Source: a virus
DNA length: 28,521 bases
Reading direction: 5' to 3' (one strand)
Virus record (IMG/VR): IMGVR_UViG_3300023176_002675
Location: 1 to 28,521 of that record
A program made the position numbers and the translations under genes. Positions 4,833 to 11,940 of this stretch are shown piece by piece (position 1 is the stretch's first letter; each line of letters begins with the position of its first letter). The notes under the pieces were generated by a model. It was not told the DNA's origin. It did no database searches and saw nothing but the letters and a program-made list of their open reading frames with translations.

Positions 4833-6246
4833 CGTTACCCATGTTATGCAAAATTTCTCTTAATTTTGTCGATTCGACTTTTCCTGCAACTTTTCCTACA
4901 GAAACTCCGTCAGTCGGATCATCACTGGGTTCACGTTGTACTTCAGTTTTTCTTTTGATAGAATCAATAATAGAACTAGATCCTCTATTAGATCCATTTG
5001 TTGATTCTTGTTCGTCTTCTGGTAAGTCTGTAATTCTTAAAGAATCTATATTAAATTCTAAATCTACTTTTTGTCCTACACCGCTCGAACTTCTTGTCTT
5101 CATTAACTGTATTTGATAACGTCCACGTTCACGCATAGCACGACTTGTAAAAATACCAAACACATTATCTGCTGTTTGAATTTTACTTAATCCCCCTGAA
5201 ATGTGTGAATGATCAAACTCGACTTCTTCAACCGCACCTCTGTTTAACTGTGATGCAGTTACAAAAACACATTGTAATTCCATTGCAAGGTTTCTTAGTT
5301 CTTCAGAAACATATTTGTCTTTAATAAACAAATCACTAGGAGCAATACGTCTACTAATTGGCATTAAAAGATCTAGATAGTCTACTAACAATACATCAAC
5401 TCGACGTCCTGTTTTAACTTCATACTCTTTTAGATATGCTCTAATGTCGTTAGCAGTCTTACCACTTGGCATATACTTGACCTGCATAGCACCAGACTTT
5501 TTACCAATCATTCTAACTTTCATTTCTACATCATCGATAGATTTGAAAATATCTCTAGTTGGCATTCCAGTTACCATACTATCTATACGCATACTAACCA
5601 ATGCTTCTGAAAGTTCAAGTGTTAAGTAAACTACATTCAATCCTTCTAATGCCCAGTTTACACCTAGGTTAGCAAGGAACAAAGATTTACCTGCACCTGA
5701 TCCACCTGCAAAAATATTAAGTTCGCCTCTGTTCATGCCTCCAAATAGTTTTCTATCTAGCGTTGACCAGCCTGTGCTAATTTGTCCGTTGTTATCTTTT
5801 AATAATGTTAATCTGCCTCTTGGATCAGCAAAATAATCTGTACCCATATCTTTTGCTAATCCTATTTGTACTGCTTCTTTAACTAGTCTTTCAACTTGTC
5901 CATATTCGTTCTTTTCAAGTAAGTCTGCTGAATTAATAATTGCTCTTTCTAATGCTTTATGTCTAGTAAAACTTTCAAATTCGTCCATTAACCATTCTAA
6001 GTGTCCATCTTTAAGTTCACCTGCAGGTTTTAAATCTGTTTTACAGTTTGCATTCACAGTATCAAAATCAGGAAGTACAGTATATTTTTTTGCATACTCG
6101 TTTACAAATTGAGCTGCGTCTTGCAACTTTCTGTCAAACAACGAATAGTCAAAAATACCTTGACATCTAACAAATGTCTCAGCATCACTTAGCATCATTT
6201 CTAGATACAGTTTTTGTACTTCATAATCATAATTTTTAGACGACAT
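4819..6246 (-). CDS. 41: Replicative DNA helicase, T4 gp41/DnaB-like
   Basis: This 475-residue protein is a RecA-fold hexameric helicase that unwinds DNA at the fork with the primase. The N-terminal about 140 residues form the helical DnaB-type region. The ATPase core has Walker A GGSGAGKS (181-188), the segment VVYLTLELS (205-213), Walker B VDVLLVDYLDLL (283-294), and a TASQLNRGA sensor loop, followed by GGLSKIQTADNVFGI and an arginine-rich strand QIQLMKTRSSSGVG. The length fits the T4 gp41 family. ATG at 6246 has AAAGGAAAG as ribosome-binding site. The acidic, polar tail (after about residue 420) could bind a partner protein. In T4 genes 61 and 41 are adjacent; here three genes separate them. 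Confidence 0.95.
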   Translation of the reverse strand: MSSKNYDYEVQKLYLEMMLSDAETFVRCQGIFDYSLFDRKLQDAAQFVNEYAKKYTVLPDFDTVNANCKTDLKPAGELKDGHLEWLMDEFESFTRHKALERAIINSADLLEKNEYGQVERLVKEAVQIGLAKDMGTDYFADPRGRLTLLKDNNGQISTGWSTLDRKLFGGMNRGELNIFAGGSGAGKSLFLANLGVNWALEGLNVVYLTLELSEALVSMRIDSMVTGMPTRDIFKSIDDVEMKVRMIGKKSGAMQVKYMPSGKTANDIRAYLKEYEVKTGRRVDVLLVDYLDLLMPISRRIAPSDLFIKDKYVSEELRNLAMELQCVFVTASQLNRGAVEEVEFDHSHISGGLSKIQTADNVFGIFTSRAMRERGRYQIQLMKTRSSSGVGQKVDLEFNIDSLRITDLPEDEQESTNGSNRGSSSIIDSIKRKTEVQREPSDDPTDGVSVGKVAGKVESTKLREILHNMGNDEEY

Positions 6247-6267
6247 TAATTCTTTCCTTTAATACTA

Positions 6268-7758
6268 TTAGTATACACTCACACCATACTTCCGAGCAAA
6301 CTTTTCTGCATCCTTTTTGTCATTTACCATAGGTTTTCCTTTAATGTTCAAACTAGTGTTTAATAACATAGGACACCCTGTCTTTACATACCATCTTTCC
6401 AAAAGTTCTCTTAAACCTGAATTATCACTTTTACTTACTGTTTGTACACGAGAAGTCTTGTCAACGTGACTAATAGCAGGATATTCTTCGTGTCTTCTAC
6501 AAATAGATGTATATTGCATATATGGTCCAACTGGTCCATAGAAAAACTCTTCTGCGTGTTCAGCAAGTATTACAGGAGCAAAAGGTCTATATCGTTGTCT
6601 CTTTTTAATCTTATTAACCTTGTCTTTCATATCCTTTCCTCTAGGATCTGCAAGTAAACTTCTGTTTCCTAATGCTCTAGGTCCAAATTCTGCTTTGCCA
6701 TTTGCTACACCTACTATCTTATTTGTTTTTAATTCTTTAAATAATTTGTCTACTGGATATTCTTGCTCTATGTCATATCCAAGATACGGCGTGTTCCAAT
6801 CTATATGTGTTCTTTGTTTAGCAAGAACAGCACCAATGCTTGACCCTGCATCTCCTGGATTAGGCATAATCCAAACTTTTTCGTAATGATTAAATGCACG
6901 ACTATTTGCTTTGCAATTAAGAGCACACCCACCCATTACAACTAAATTCTTACTCTTATATTTTTTATTACAATAATCAAGTATACCAGAAAACAATTCT
7001 TCGTATATTGTTTGAGTTGCGGCAGCGATATGTATTTTGTCAGTCCATTTATTATGAGATTCTCTCCACCATTTACAACCTCTATGTAAATTGTGTTTGA
7101 ATTTTATTTCAGGAAAAATCCAGTGACTATGAGGACCTAATTCAAAAAATTCTTCTCTCATTGAATCATAAAACTTTCTATAATCTCCATACGCTGACAT
7201 ACCCATTAAAATATATTCATCTTCGTTAGGAGTTAGTCCTATACGTTGTGTCATTGCACTATACCAAAGTCCTATGCTGTTAGGATACCCTTGAGAATAT
7301 ACTTTTGTAATTTCGTTTCCTTTACCTTCCCAAACAGTAAATGTTTCAAACTCTCCTATACTGTCGATACAAACTATAGTTGCATCTGAAAATCCGCTTG
7401 TGTAGTATCCTGCGGCTGCATGACTTTCATGATGGCTACTGTAACTAATGGGTGCATTAATGCCATATTGCTTTAAGTAGGTTTTAATATTATTAATATT
7501 CCAATTCCAACCTTGTCCAGCATATAATTGTCTTAGTGTTTTCTTAAAAGGTTTTTCATACCAAACTACTTCGTCAGGTTCTCCCCATTGCCTTGCATAA
7601 TCTAACAAAGATTTATTTAGGTGAGGATCATTTTTCAATCCGCTGAATCTCTCAGAATGACTTGCAAACAGTAATTCTAGTTTTGAAAAAATACTGTCCT
7701 TTTGAAACACTGCCAAAGAAGCATCGTGGCTGTTGGCACTAATTCCCCAAATTATCAT
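6268..7758 (-). CDS. Carbamoyltransferase, NodU/CmcH/TobZ family
   Basis: At 496 residues this is a near-complete O-carbamoyltransferase. The N-terminal Kae1-like domain opens with IIWGISANSHDASLAVF and carries the metal-binding histidines HHESHAAAGYY (109-118). A further ATP-binding region follows at VVMGGCALNCKANS. The C-terminal YrdC-like domain has FGPRALGNRSLLADPR and ends with MLLNTSLNIKGKP. These enzymes move a carbamoyl group from carbamoyl phosphate, through an adenylate, to a sugar hydroxyl. Probable substrates are sugars made by the GT islands or a nucleotide sugar. It stands between primase and helicase, 3 nt after the DUF2061 gene. Homologues are known in marine T4-like phages; the acceptor is not established. 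Confidence 0.93.
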   Translation of the reverse strand: MIIWGISANSHDASLAVFQKDSIFSKLELLFASHSERFSGLKNDPHLNKSLLDYARQWGEPDEVVWYEKPFKKTLRQLYAGQGWNWNINNIKTYLKQYGINAPISYSSHHESHAAAGYYTSGFSDATIVCIDSIGEFETFTVWEGKGNEITKVYSQGYPNSIGLWYSAMTQRIGLTPNEDEYILMGMSAYGDYRKFYDSMREEFFELGPHSHWIFPEIKFKHNLHRGCKWWRESHNKWTDKIHIAAATQTIYEELFSGILDYCNKKYKSKNLVVMGGCALNCKANSRAFNHYEKVWIMPNPGDAGSSIGAVLAKQRTHIDWNTPYLGYDIEQEYPVDKLFKELKTNKIVGVANGKAEFGPRALGNRSLLADPRGKDMKDKVNKIKKRQRYRPFAPVILAEHAEEFFYGPVGPYMQYTSICRRHEEYPAISHVDKTSRVQTVSKSDNSGLRELLERWYVKTGCPMLLNTSLNIKGKPMVNDKKDAEKFARKYGVSVY

Positions 7759-7761
7759 ATA

Positions 7762-7998
7762 CTAAACTCTATTATAATTTTTCCATGTTGTATGCAATAA
7801 GTAAAACCAAACGCCGTTTATTATAGGTTCTACAACTGCATCTATTGCGGCAAGATCCAAGTCAGCACCAGTTATTAATCTATTGCATAACATTGCAATT
7901 ACAATATGACCTAGTGTATATATAACCGCTAAGGTTAGACTCGAACCACCTATAATTCTTTTTAATAAATTATAGATGCCGATTTTAAATTCACTCAT
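7762..7998 (-). CDS. DUF2061-like small membrane protein
   Basis: This 78-residue protein resembles DUF2061. It has a basic amphipathic start (FKIGIYNLLKRIIGG), two likely membrane segments at about 18-36 (SSLTLAVIYTLGHIVIAML) and 48-68, and the typical ending WFYLLHTTWKN. AGGAAGAA is a clear ribosome-binding site. The family has no established function. It sits between a 33-residue basic ORF and the carbamoyltransferase in the primase transcript; whether it works with either is unknown. Confidence 0.75.
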   Translation of the reverse strand: MSEFKIGIYNLLKRIIGGSSLTLAVIYTLGHIVIAMLCNRLITGADLDLAAIDAVVEPIINGVWFYLLHTTWKNYNRV

Positions 7999-8006
7999 TA
8001 TTCTTC

Positions 8007-8108
8007 CTACTTGTATATGAACGGATCTTGTTTTCTCATTTTCTTAAGCCTTCTTTTAGTTAAGAAAGCATAGTACTTTCTTTTAATCCATCCTATTAAA
8101 CTACTCAT
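8007..8108 (-). CDS. Tiny basic ORF overlapping primase end, 33 aa
   Basis: ATG at 8108 lies 8 nt inside the end of the primase gene, with AAGGTAC as ribosome-binding site 7 nt upstream. The product MSSLIGWIKRKYYAFLTKRR continues KKMRKQDPFIYK, is very basic and may form an amphipathic helix that touches membrane or nucleic acid. The frame extends upstream to 8189, but that part lies within primase coding sequence and has no start signal. The FIYK ending recalls short conserved marine-phage ORFs. Function unknown. Confidence 0.6.
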   Translation of the reverse strand: MSSLIGWIKRKYYAFLTKRRLKKMRKQDPFIYK

Positions 8109-9117
8109 TCTCAAGTACCTTCTTTTCAAAATTCTTTTTAGCAACGCTGAGCTTAATGCTACCCGACATTGCTGTTTTAATTGCATCAACTGTTACAAAG
8201 AGCCTGCCGTATCTTTGAACAGCATCTGACACGTCTTTTATATCGCTTTCCCAATTAGGAAATGCAACACTCCAACCAAACTCTTCTGCTTTTTTAATCA
8301 AGTTAACGCCTGCTATATCTTGATCAGGAATAACAATAACTTCATGTCCCAACGATTGTATAATTCTATACTGTTGTTCTGCTATATTGTTGGTCAAAAG
8401 TGCAACACCGTTGATTGCTAGTGCATCGAACGGTCCTTCTGTTACAAATATATATCTCTGATTTTCTTCCTGTTGATCAACGTTGAACACAAAATGTGAG
8501 TGATGATCTGATATATATTTTGGTCTTCCTTCTGTTACTTTTCTTGCAGTATTACCTACAATTCTACCTTTGTAATAAAAAGGAATAATAACTCTTTCAG
8601 CATAACCGTCACTAGGAGACCAAAAGAAGTTTTTAGATAATGGATCGTAGCCTCTAGTATAAATGTATTCTACTACTTGTGCTAACTTTTGTTCTAATGG
8701 CTTATTATCGTTAAAATCAACATCTAACCATTCTGATATAGGTAAACTATGTTCCGGAAGTTTTTTATCTGTAAAAGATATTCTAACACTAGATTCTCTT
8801 GGTTTGTATTCTGGCGATTCAGTTTTTAATGCTTCAAAAATCATAGCATTAATTTCGTCTTCACTTCCACCTAACCATTTACATAAAGATTTAAATTTTT
8901 CGGAAAGTGGTCTACCAGGTTGCCAACTAGCTGTAAATTTACAGTTGAAGCAGTTATATATTACACCTGTATCAAAACGAATACCTGCACGTTTTCTTTT
9001 ATCTTGATTATGACCTCGATGATGACAGCAAGGAGCATTAAATGAAGTCCAACCGCTAGGACTTGTTTTTGCTCGTGGCGGCAGTAGATTACGAAATTTA
9101 TCTAGAACTAAAGTCAT
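8101..9117 (-). CDS. 61: DNA primase, T4 gp61-like
   Basis: The 338-residue protein fits a gp61/DnaG-type primase that makes RNA primers for lagging-strand synthesis and works with the gp41 helicase. The zinc-binding domain is at the N-terminus: CCHH (30-33) paired with CFNC (56-59). The Toprim catalytic core shows VTEGPFDALAI at about 224-234 and the metal-binding IPDQDIAG at about 263-270. The intervening region has YIYTRGYDPLSKNFFW and VIIPFYYKGRIVG, typical of the fold. The start codon lies exactly 6 nt after a perfect -10 box, which suggests a leaderless mRNA. The gene heads the operon that ends at 3992. Confidence 0.93.
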   Translation of the reverse strand: MTLVLDKFRNLLPPRAKTSPSGWTSFNAPCCHHRGHNQDKRKRAGIRFDTGVIYNCFNCKFTASWQPGRPLSEKFKSLCKWLGGSEDEINAMIFEALKTESPEYKPRESSVRISFTDKKLPEHSLPISEWLDVDFNDNKPLEQKLAQVVEYIYTRGYDPLSKNFFWSPSDGYAERVIIPFYYKGRIVGNTARKVTEGRPKYISDHHSHFVFNVDQQEENQRYIFVTEGPFDALAINGVALLTNNIAEQQYRIIQSLGHEVIVIPDQDIAGVNLIKKAEEFGWSVAFPNWESDIKDVSDAVQRYGRLFVTVDAIKTAMSGSIKLSVAKKNFEKKVLENE

Positions 9118-9123
9118 ACTAGC

Positions 9124-9152
9124 ATTATACTATCTGTATAATACTTTGTCAA
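9124..9152 (-). promoter_or_regulatory. Consensus sigma70 promoter for primase
   Basis: TTGACA (9147-9152), a 17-nt spacer and TATAAT (9124-9129) form a perfect host sigma70 promoter on the minus strand. It overlaps the 3' end of the structural-like gene. The predicted +1 coincides with the A of the primase ATG at 9117. Confidence 0.85.
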
Positions 9153-9939
9153 CTGTTCCTGTGTTATCTGTATCCGGAGTATGCTTGAATCTAAACCAAT
9201 TAAATTTACCAATTTGATTGTAAAAGAAATCGGAATCAGAAGTTGAAAGTGTCCAAGATTGTAAGTCAGTCCAATTTTCTTCAATTGGAGCAGCGCCTTT
9301 ATCTAAACTTCCTTGCAACACCAACTCTCCTGCATAACTGTTTAAATAGATTTGGAATGTATGTAAACTGTTTGGTGTTGTTAAATTTGGTCTACCATCA
9401 AACAATGAGCTTACATAAAACTCTTCATATCCTGTAGTAGGTGTGTGTCTTGCATAGTTTGGTCGAGGTGTATCAAATGGTGGTTCTGTGTTTGTATCAG
9501 TTCCACTATTAAAATTAATTACTTTGTTAAAACTTGTTACTTCAACAGTATCGTATGCTTCGCCTTGTACATCGCCAAACACTTCAATAGTTCCTAAACT
9601 ATCATATTGGCTATCTAAGTATGTGGTTGATGATGCTGTTACAGTATATCCACCTGCTGCATCATTAGTTCTAGTTTCTTTGGTAATAGAGTAATCATAT
9701 AACCCAGGCTCGAGATCAATAAGCTCTGATGCGGTAATTGTTACAAATGCTCTTCCAACTGTAGCGTCATCATAACTACAATCTTTCTGTAAAACAAGGT
9801 CTTTGTTTTCTCTAACTATTAAACGAAAAACTAAAACAGTTCCTGTTGTATTAATGGGTTTTTGATCTCCGTTTCTTACCTGGAAATCTATTCTATTATC
9901 TACACCCCTGTAGATTTTAACATTACGAGCATATACCAT
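9130..9939 (-). CDS. Probable virion structural protein, 269 aa
   Basis: The start at 9939 (MVYARNVKIYRGVDNRIDFQ) follows a clear GAGGAGAG ribosome-binding site. The frame is open 39 more codons upstream, with alternative starts up to 10056 that have no such site. The N-terminal 90 residues, with NVKIYRGVDNRIDFQVRNGD then INTTGTVLVFRLIVREN, look like the beta-sandwich domain found in baseplate and fibre-associated proteins of phages. The rest is Ser/Thr/Asn-rich and beta-prone with no enzymatic motif, ending in a tryptophan-rich domain (FNWFRFKHTPD). A late-type GATAAATA lies upstream. I infer a tail or baseplate accessory protein. Confidence 0.7.
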   Translation of the reverse strand: MVYARNVKIYRGVDNRIDFQVRNGDQKPINTTGTVLVFRLIVRENKDLVLQKDCSYDDATVGRAFVTITASELIDLEPGLYDYSITKETRTNDAAGGYTVTASSTTYLDSQYDSLGTIEVFGDVQGEAYDTVEVTSFNKVINFNSGTDTNTEPPFDTPRPNYARHTPTTGYEEFYVSSLFDGRPNLTTPNSLHTFQIYLNSYAGELVLQGSLDKGAAPIEENWTDLQSWTLSTSDSDFFYNQIGKFNWFRFKHTPDTDNTGTVDKVLYR

Positions 9940-10000
9940 TCTTGATCTCTCCTCGGTCCAAGATGATACCACATTTGGGTACACCGTGACCATATTTGGA

Positions 10001-10008
10001 TATAAATA
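10001..10008 (+). promoter_or_regulatory. Late promoter TATAAATA (+)
   Basis: An exact TATAAATA on the + strand, 48 nt before the ATG at 10057. A second possible -10 box TATAAT (10042-10047) lies only 9 nt before that ATG. On the opposite strand GATAAATA (10047-10054) faces the structural-like gene, so this intergenic region is divergent. Confidence 0.6.
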
Positions 10009-10046
10009 TATTGAGTTAATTTGCATGACTACAATTACCTTTATAA

Positions 10047-10054
10047 TATTTATC
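10047..10054 (-). promoter_or_regulatory. Late-type promoter GATAAATA (-)
   Basis: GATAAATA on the minus strand lies upstream of the structural-like gene, leaving a leader of about 100 nt to the preferred start at 9939. It overlaps the region directly before the divergent + gene. Confidence 0.5.
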
Positions 10055-10056
10055 AT

Positions 10057-10431
10057 ATGAGAATAACAGAGAATCTACAGCAGAACTTTCCATTTATAAG
10101 CATAATAGTGCATGGAGATAAAGAGTACGTGGGCATCATTATAAACCAAGATGCAAACGTTACCAGTTTCTATGATTATGAGCTTATACCTTCAGAAAAG
10201 GAAAGAAAACGCTTCTTAGATCTAGGCGATGTATGGTGGTGGGAAAGCAATAGACAAATACCTATTAATATTTTCCTAAAACCTGAGATTAATGACTTTA
10301 GATACGCTATACGTAACTATACCACAAAAGACGTTAAAGTAACAATGGGTCCTGTGACCAGTCTTAACAATATCATTATGAAAAGAATCAAGCGTAAATC
10401 AATTACGCTTGTTAGAAAGCCGTCTAGTTAG
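10057..10431 (+). CDS. Conserved T4-like phage protein, 124 aa
   Basis: ATG at 10057 gives MRITENLQQNFPFISIIVHG; an upstream TTG in frame (10021) has no support. The protein contains the distinctive EYVGIIINQDANVTSFYDYE, WWWESNRQIPINIFLK and a basic C-terminus (MKRIKRKSITLVRK). I recall similar proteins as conserved unknowns in T4-like marine phages. The triple tryptophan and the basic tail suggest a compact RNA- or protein-binding fold. There is no Shine-Dalgarno sequence. It is divergent from the structural gene and convergent, by 4 nt, with the oxygenase at 10428. Confidence 0.8.
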   Translation: MRITENLQQNFPFISIIVHGDKEYVGIIINQDANVTSFYDYELIPSEKERKRFLDLGDVWWWESNRQIPINIFLKPEINDFRYAIRNYTTKDVKVTMGPVTSLNNIIMKRIKRKSITLVRKPSS

Positions 10432-10967
10432 TAGACAAACCAGCCTGTCGCGATATATTTTTCGTGTGTAGGGCTTATCACACCCCTGTGTACCCAAGCA
10501 AAGTCCGCTGGCCAAATAACACTTAATCCTTTCTTTGCTTCAAGTGTAACTTCTTGATATTTCCATTCAGTGCCACCGTGCGGAACATCGTTAAGATATG
10601 TCATATAAACTAATTGTCTATTATCGTTTCCTCGATCACGTTCCCAATGCCAAACTTTAAATCCGCCGCCTGGTGGATAGTATTGGATCATGTTTACTTC
10701 ATAAGTATTCAAAGGAAGATGACTAATCTGATACCGTTCACAGTAGTCGTTGTAGCCTTTCTGCAAACAATCAAAATAATTTCGAATACGTGGATCTCTA
10801 CTGCTGTTGAAAAAGTTAACATCAACTGACTGTTTAACGTTGTGGTCTACAGATCCACCATAACCTGCTGCGCCTTCAAACTTATATTCTTTTTCTTCTT
10901 TGTGATATTCGATAAGTGCGTCACACACATTATCAGGCACAGTAAATGTATGAATAAAAGTTTCCAT
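10428..10967 (-). CDS. 2OG-Fe(II) oxygenase, prolyl-4-hydroxylase-like
   Basis: The 179-residue protein has the prolyl-4-hydroxylase-like layout of phage oxygenases: MIQYYPPGGGFKVWHWERD with H107 and E109 as a HxE variant of HxD, then QLVYMTYLNDVPHGGTEW, then GLSVIWPADFAWVHRGV with H160, and K170 in HEKYIATGWF in the place of the usual 2-oxoglutarate-binding Arg or Lys. It probably hydroxylates a protein or small molecule. It is the last gene of the nine-gene early operon, 1 nt after a membrane-protein gene. It differs in subtype from the oxygenase at 3992-4588, so the two probably have different substrates. Confidence 0.85.
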   Translation of the reverse strand: METFIHTFTVPDNVCDALIEYHKEEKEYKFEGAAGYGGSVDHNVKQSVDVNFFNSSRDPRIRNYFDCLQKGYNDYCERYQISHLPLNTYEVNMIQYYPPGGGFKVWHWERDRGNDNRQLVYMTYLNDVPHGGTEWKYQEVTLEAKKGLSVIWPADFAWVHRGVISPTHEKYIATGWFVY

Positions 10968-10968
10968 G

Positions 10969-11196
10969 TTATCTCATTAACCTATACTGTCTATATACAA
11001 CATAATCTATCAACAGAAAATTAAGAAGTAATCCTAATGCTGTAAGTTTAAATCCTAAAACCGCAGGAATTAATAAAAGAAAAATTCCTAACTTAATTAT
11101 ATAATCAAGAATCAAAAAATTAGGAACAGTCCAGAAAGGAAAACCATAAACTAATGGAGGTCTGGGTTGTCTATAATCGTTAAACTCATGCACCAT
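10969..11196 (-). CDS. Small membrane protein, 75 aa
   Basis: A 75-residue protein with a proline-rich, polar N-terminus (RQPRPPLVYGFPFW) and hydrophobic segments at about 25-46 (FLILDYIIKLGIFLLLIPAV) and 47-66 (LGFKLTALGLLLNFLLIDYV), ending basic (YRQYRLMR). The start overlaps the DnaE-like gene by 11 nt. Two-pass hairpin topology is likely. No family is recognised. Its place between a DNA-polymerase-like relic and an oxygenase gives no clear functional hint. Confidence 0.65.
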   Translation of the reverse strand: MVHEFNDYRQPRPPLVYGFPFWTVPNFLILDYIIKLGIFLLLIPAVLGFKLTALGLLLNFLLIDYVVYRQYRLMR

Positions 11197-11764
11197 TGCT
11201 TAGTTCCTCACATATCAAATTCATATGAACAACAACACCAATAGCATATGCAGTTGCGTGTGATTTTTTAAAATAATATGATCCGTCTTCAGGTTTCGTC
11301 CACACTTGTGTCATCACCGTGTCCCATGACTGACCAATCAAATGTCTCTTCGCGGGTCTTATCATTGCTAGTACGGCTGCTAGTTGTTCTATGCTCTGAG
11401 GCTTCATCGTTTCTAGGACGGTAGAGTGACCTGCGACGTGAAATAATTTGTCGCTGAAGTCGCTGTGCGTGAGTAATTCCCATAGTGGCTCCTTTGTCAT
11501 GAGTTGTTGTAGATGTTTTTCGTCTCTTACCCCTTGATACAGGGATACATTTAAGAAATCTATTTTAAAATACTTTTCAATATCTTCTGCTTCTTCGTAA
11601 GGTACCGCACATAAGTTTTCCTCAGCATTAAGAGGTACTTCGTGCATATACACACCTGTATTATGTTTAACAAGTTTATCGTCATCTATACGACTTGCTG
11701 TCACGTGCTTAAACAAATTTAATGCACGTTCTCTATCTGCAAAGTCTATATCTATATCAGGCAT
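11186..11764 (-). CDS. Miniature DnaE-like (Pol III alpha) protein
   Basis: Several landmarks of bacterial DNA polymerase III alpha appear in order in only 192 residues. MPDIDIDFADRERA (1-14) matches the palm motif with the catalytic pair (D3, D5). FKIDFLNV (66-73) matches the KFDFLGL strand with the third catalytic Asp (D69). ETMKPQSIEQLAAVLAMIRP (118-137) matches the conserved block before the fingers, and YFKKSHATAYAIGV (164-177) matches the NKSHAAAYA block. The PHP exonuclease, most fingers, beta-clamp and tau domains are missing. ATG at 11764 overlaps the preceding gene by 8 nt. It may be a degenerate relic, a primer-extension activity or a repurposed fold. Family resemblance is clear; activity is not. 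Confidence 0.8.
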   Translation of the reverse strand: MPDIDIDFADRERALNLFKHVTASRIDDDKLVKHNTGVYMHEVPLNAEENLCAVPYEEAEDIEKYFKIDFLNVSLYQGVRDEKHLQQLMTKEPLWELLTHSDFSDKLFHVAGHSTVLETMKPQSIEQLAAVLAMIRPAKRHLIGQSWDTVMTQVWTKPEDGSYYFKKSHATAYAIGVVVHMNLICEELSNGA

Positions 11765-11939
11765 TGACTACTAGTTTCCATTGTTTATAAAGTTCAAACG
11801 TTCCTGTTGAAACATATTCTTGACCTGTTTCCATATCTACTATTTTCCATTTCTCTGGACATTTAGTAATAATACTTAAATTTACAGGTTTGTCAAGTTC
11901 TTTTACAACCTTACCGTCTTTTAAAGTTCTCGTTTTCAT
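11757..11939 (-). CDS. Small unknown protein, 60 aa
   Basis: A soluble 60-residue protein starting MKTRTLKDGKVVKELDKPVN, with a beta-rich middle (KWKIVDMETGQEYVSTGTFE) and a basic end. It sits between the zinc-finger gene (1 nt away) and the DnaE-like gene (8-nt overlap), so it is translated from the same operon. It could be a small SH3- or OB-like fold, but no motif supports that. Similar short unknowns occur in marine T4-like phages. Confidence 0.65.
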   Translation of the reverse strand: MKTRTLKDGKVVKELDKPVNLSIITKCPEKWKIVDMETGQEYVSTGTFELYKQWKLVVNA

Positions 11940-11940
11940 G

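Noticed and set aside
8109-8189. Upstream extension of the tiny basic ORF (start at 8189)
   Set aside because: The extension lies wholly inside the primase coding sequence in another frame and has no start signal; ATG at 8108 has a good ribosome-binding site.
9940-10056. N-terminal extension of the structural-like gene
   Set aside because: The frame is open, but the strong GAGGAGAG precedes the start at 9939 and the extension overlaps divergent promoters.
10021-10056. TTG start for the conserved 124-residue protein
   Set aside because: No ribosome-binding site; the region carries promoter-like motifs and the ATG at 10057 matches the family start I recall.
11289-11483. Minus-strand ORF of 64 aa inside the DnaE-like gene
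   Set aside because: Frame-shadow of the DnaE-like coding sequence, with low-complexity Arg/Ser composition.
11186-11764. DnaE-like gene as a frameshifted full-length polymerase
   Set aside because: The flanking frames are separate small genes with their own overlaps and no further polymerase motifs, so it is a genuinely short ORF.
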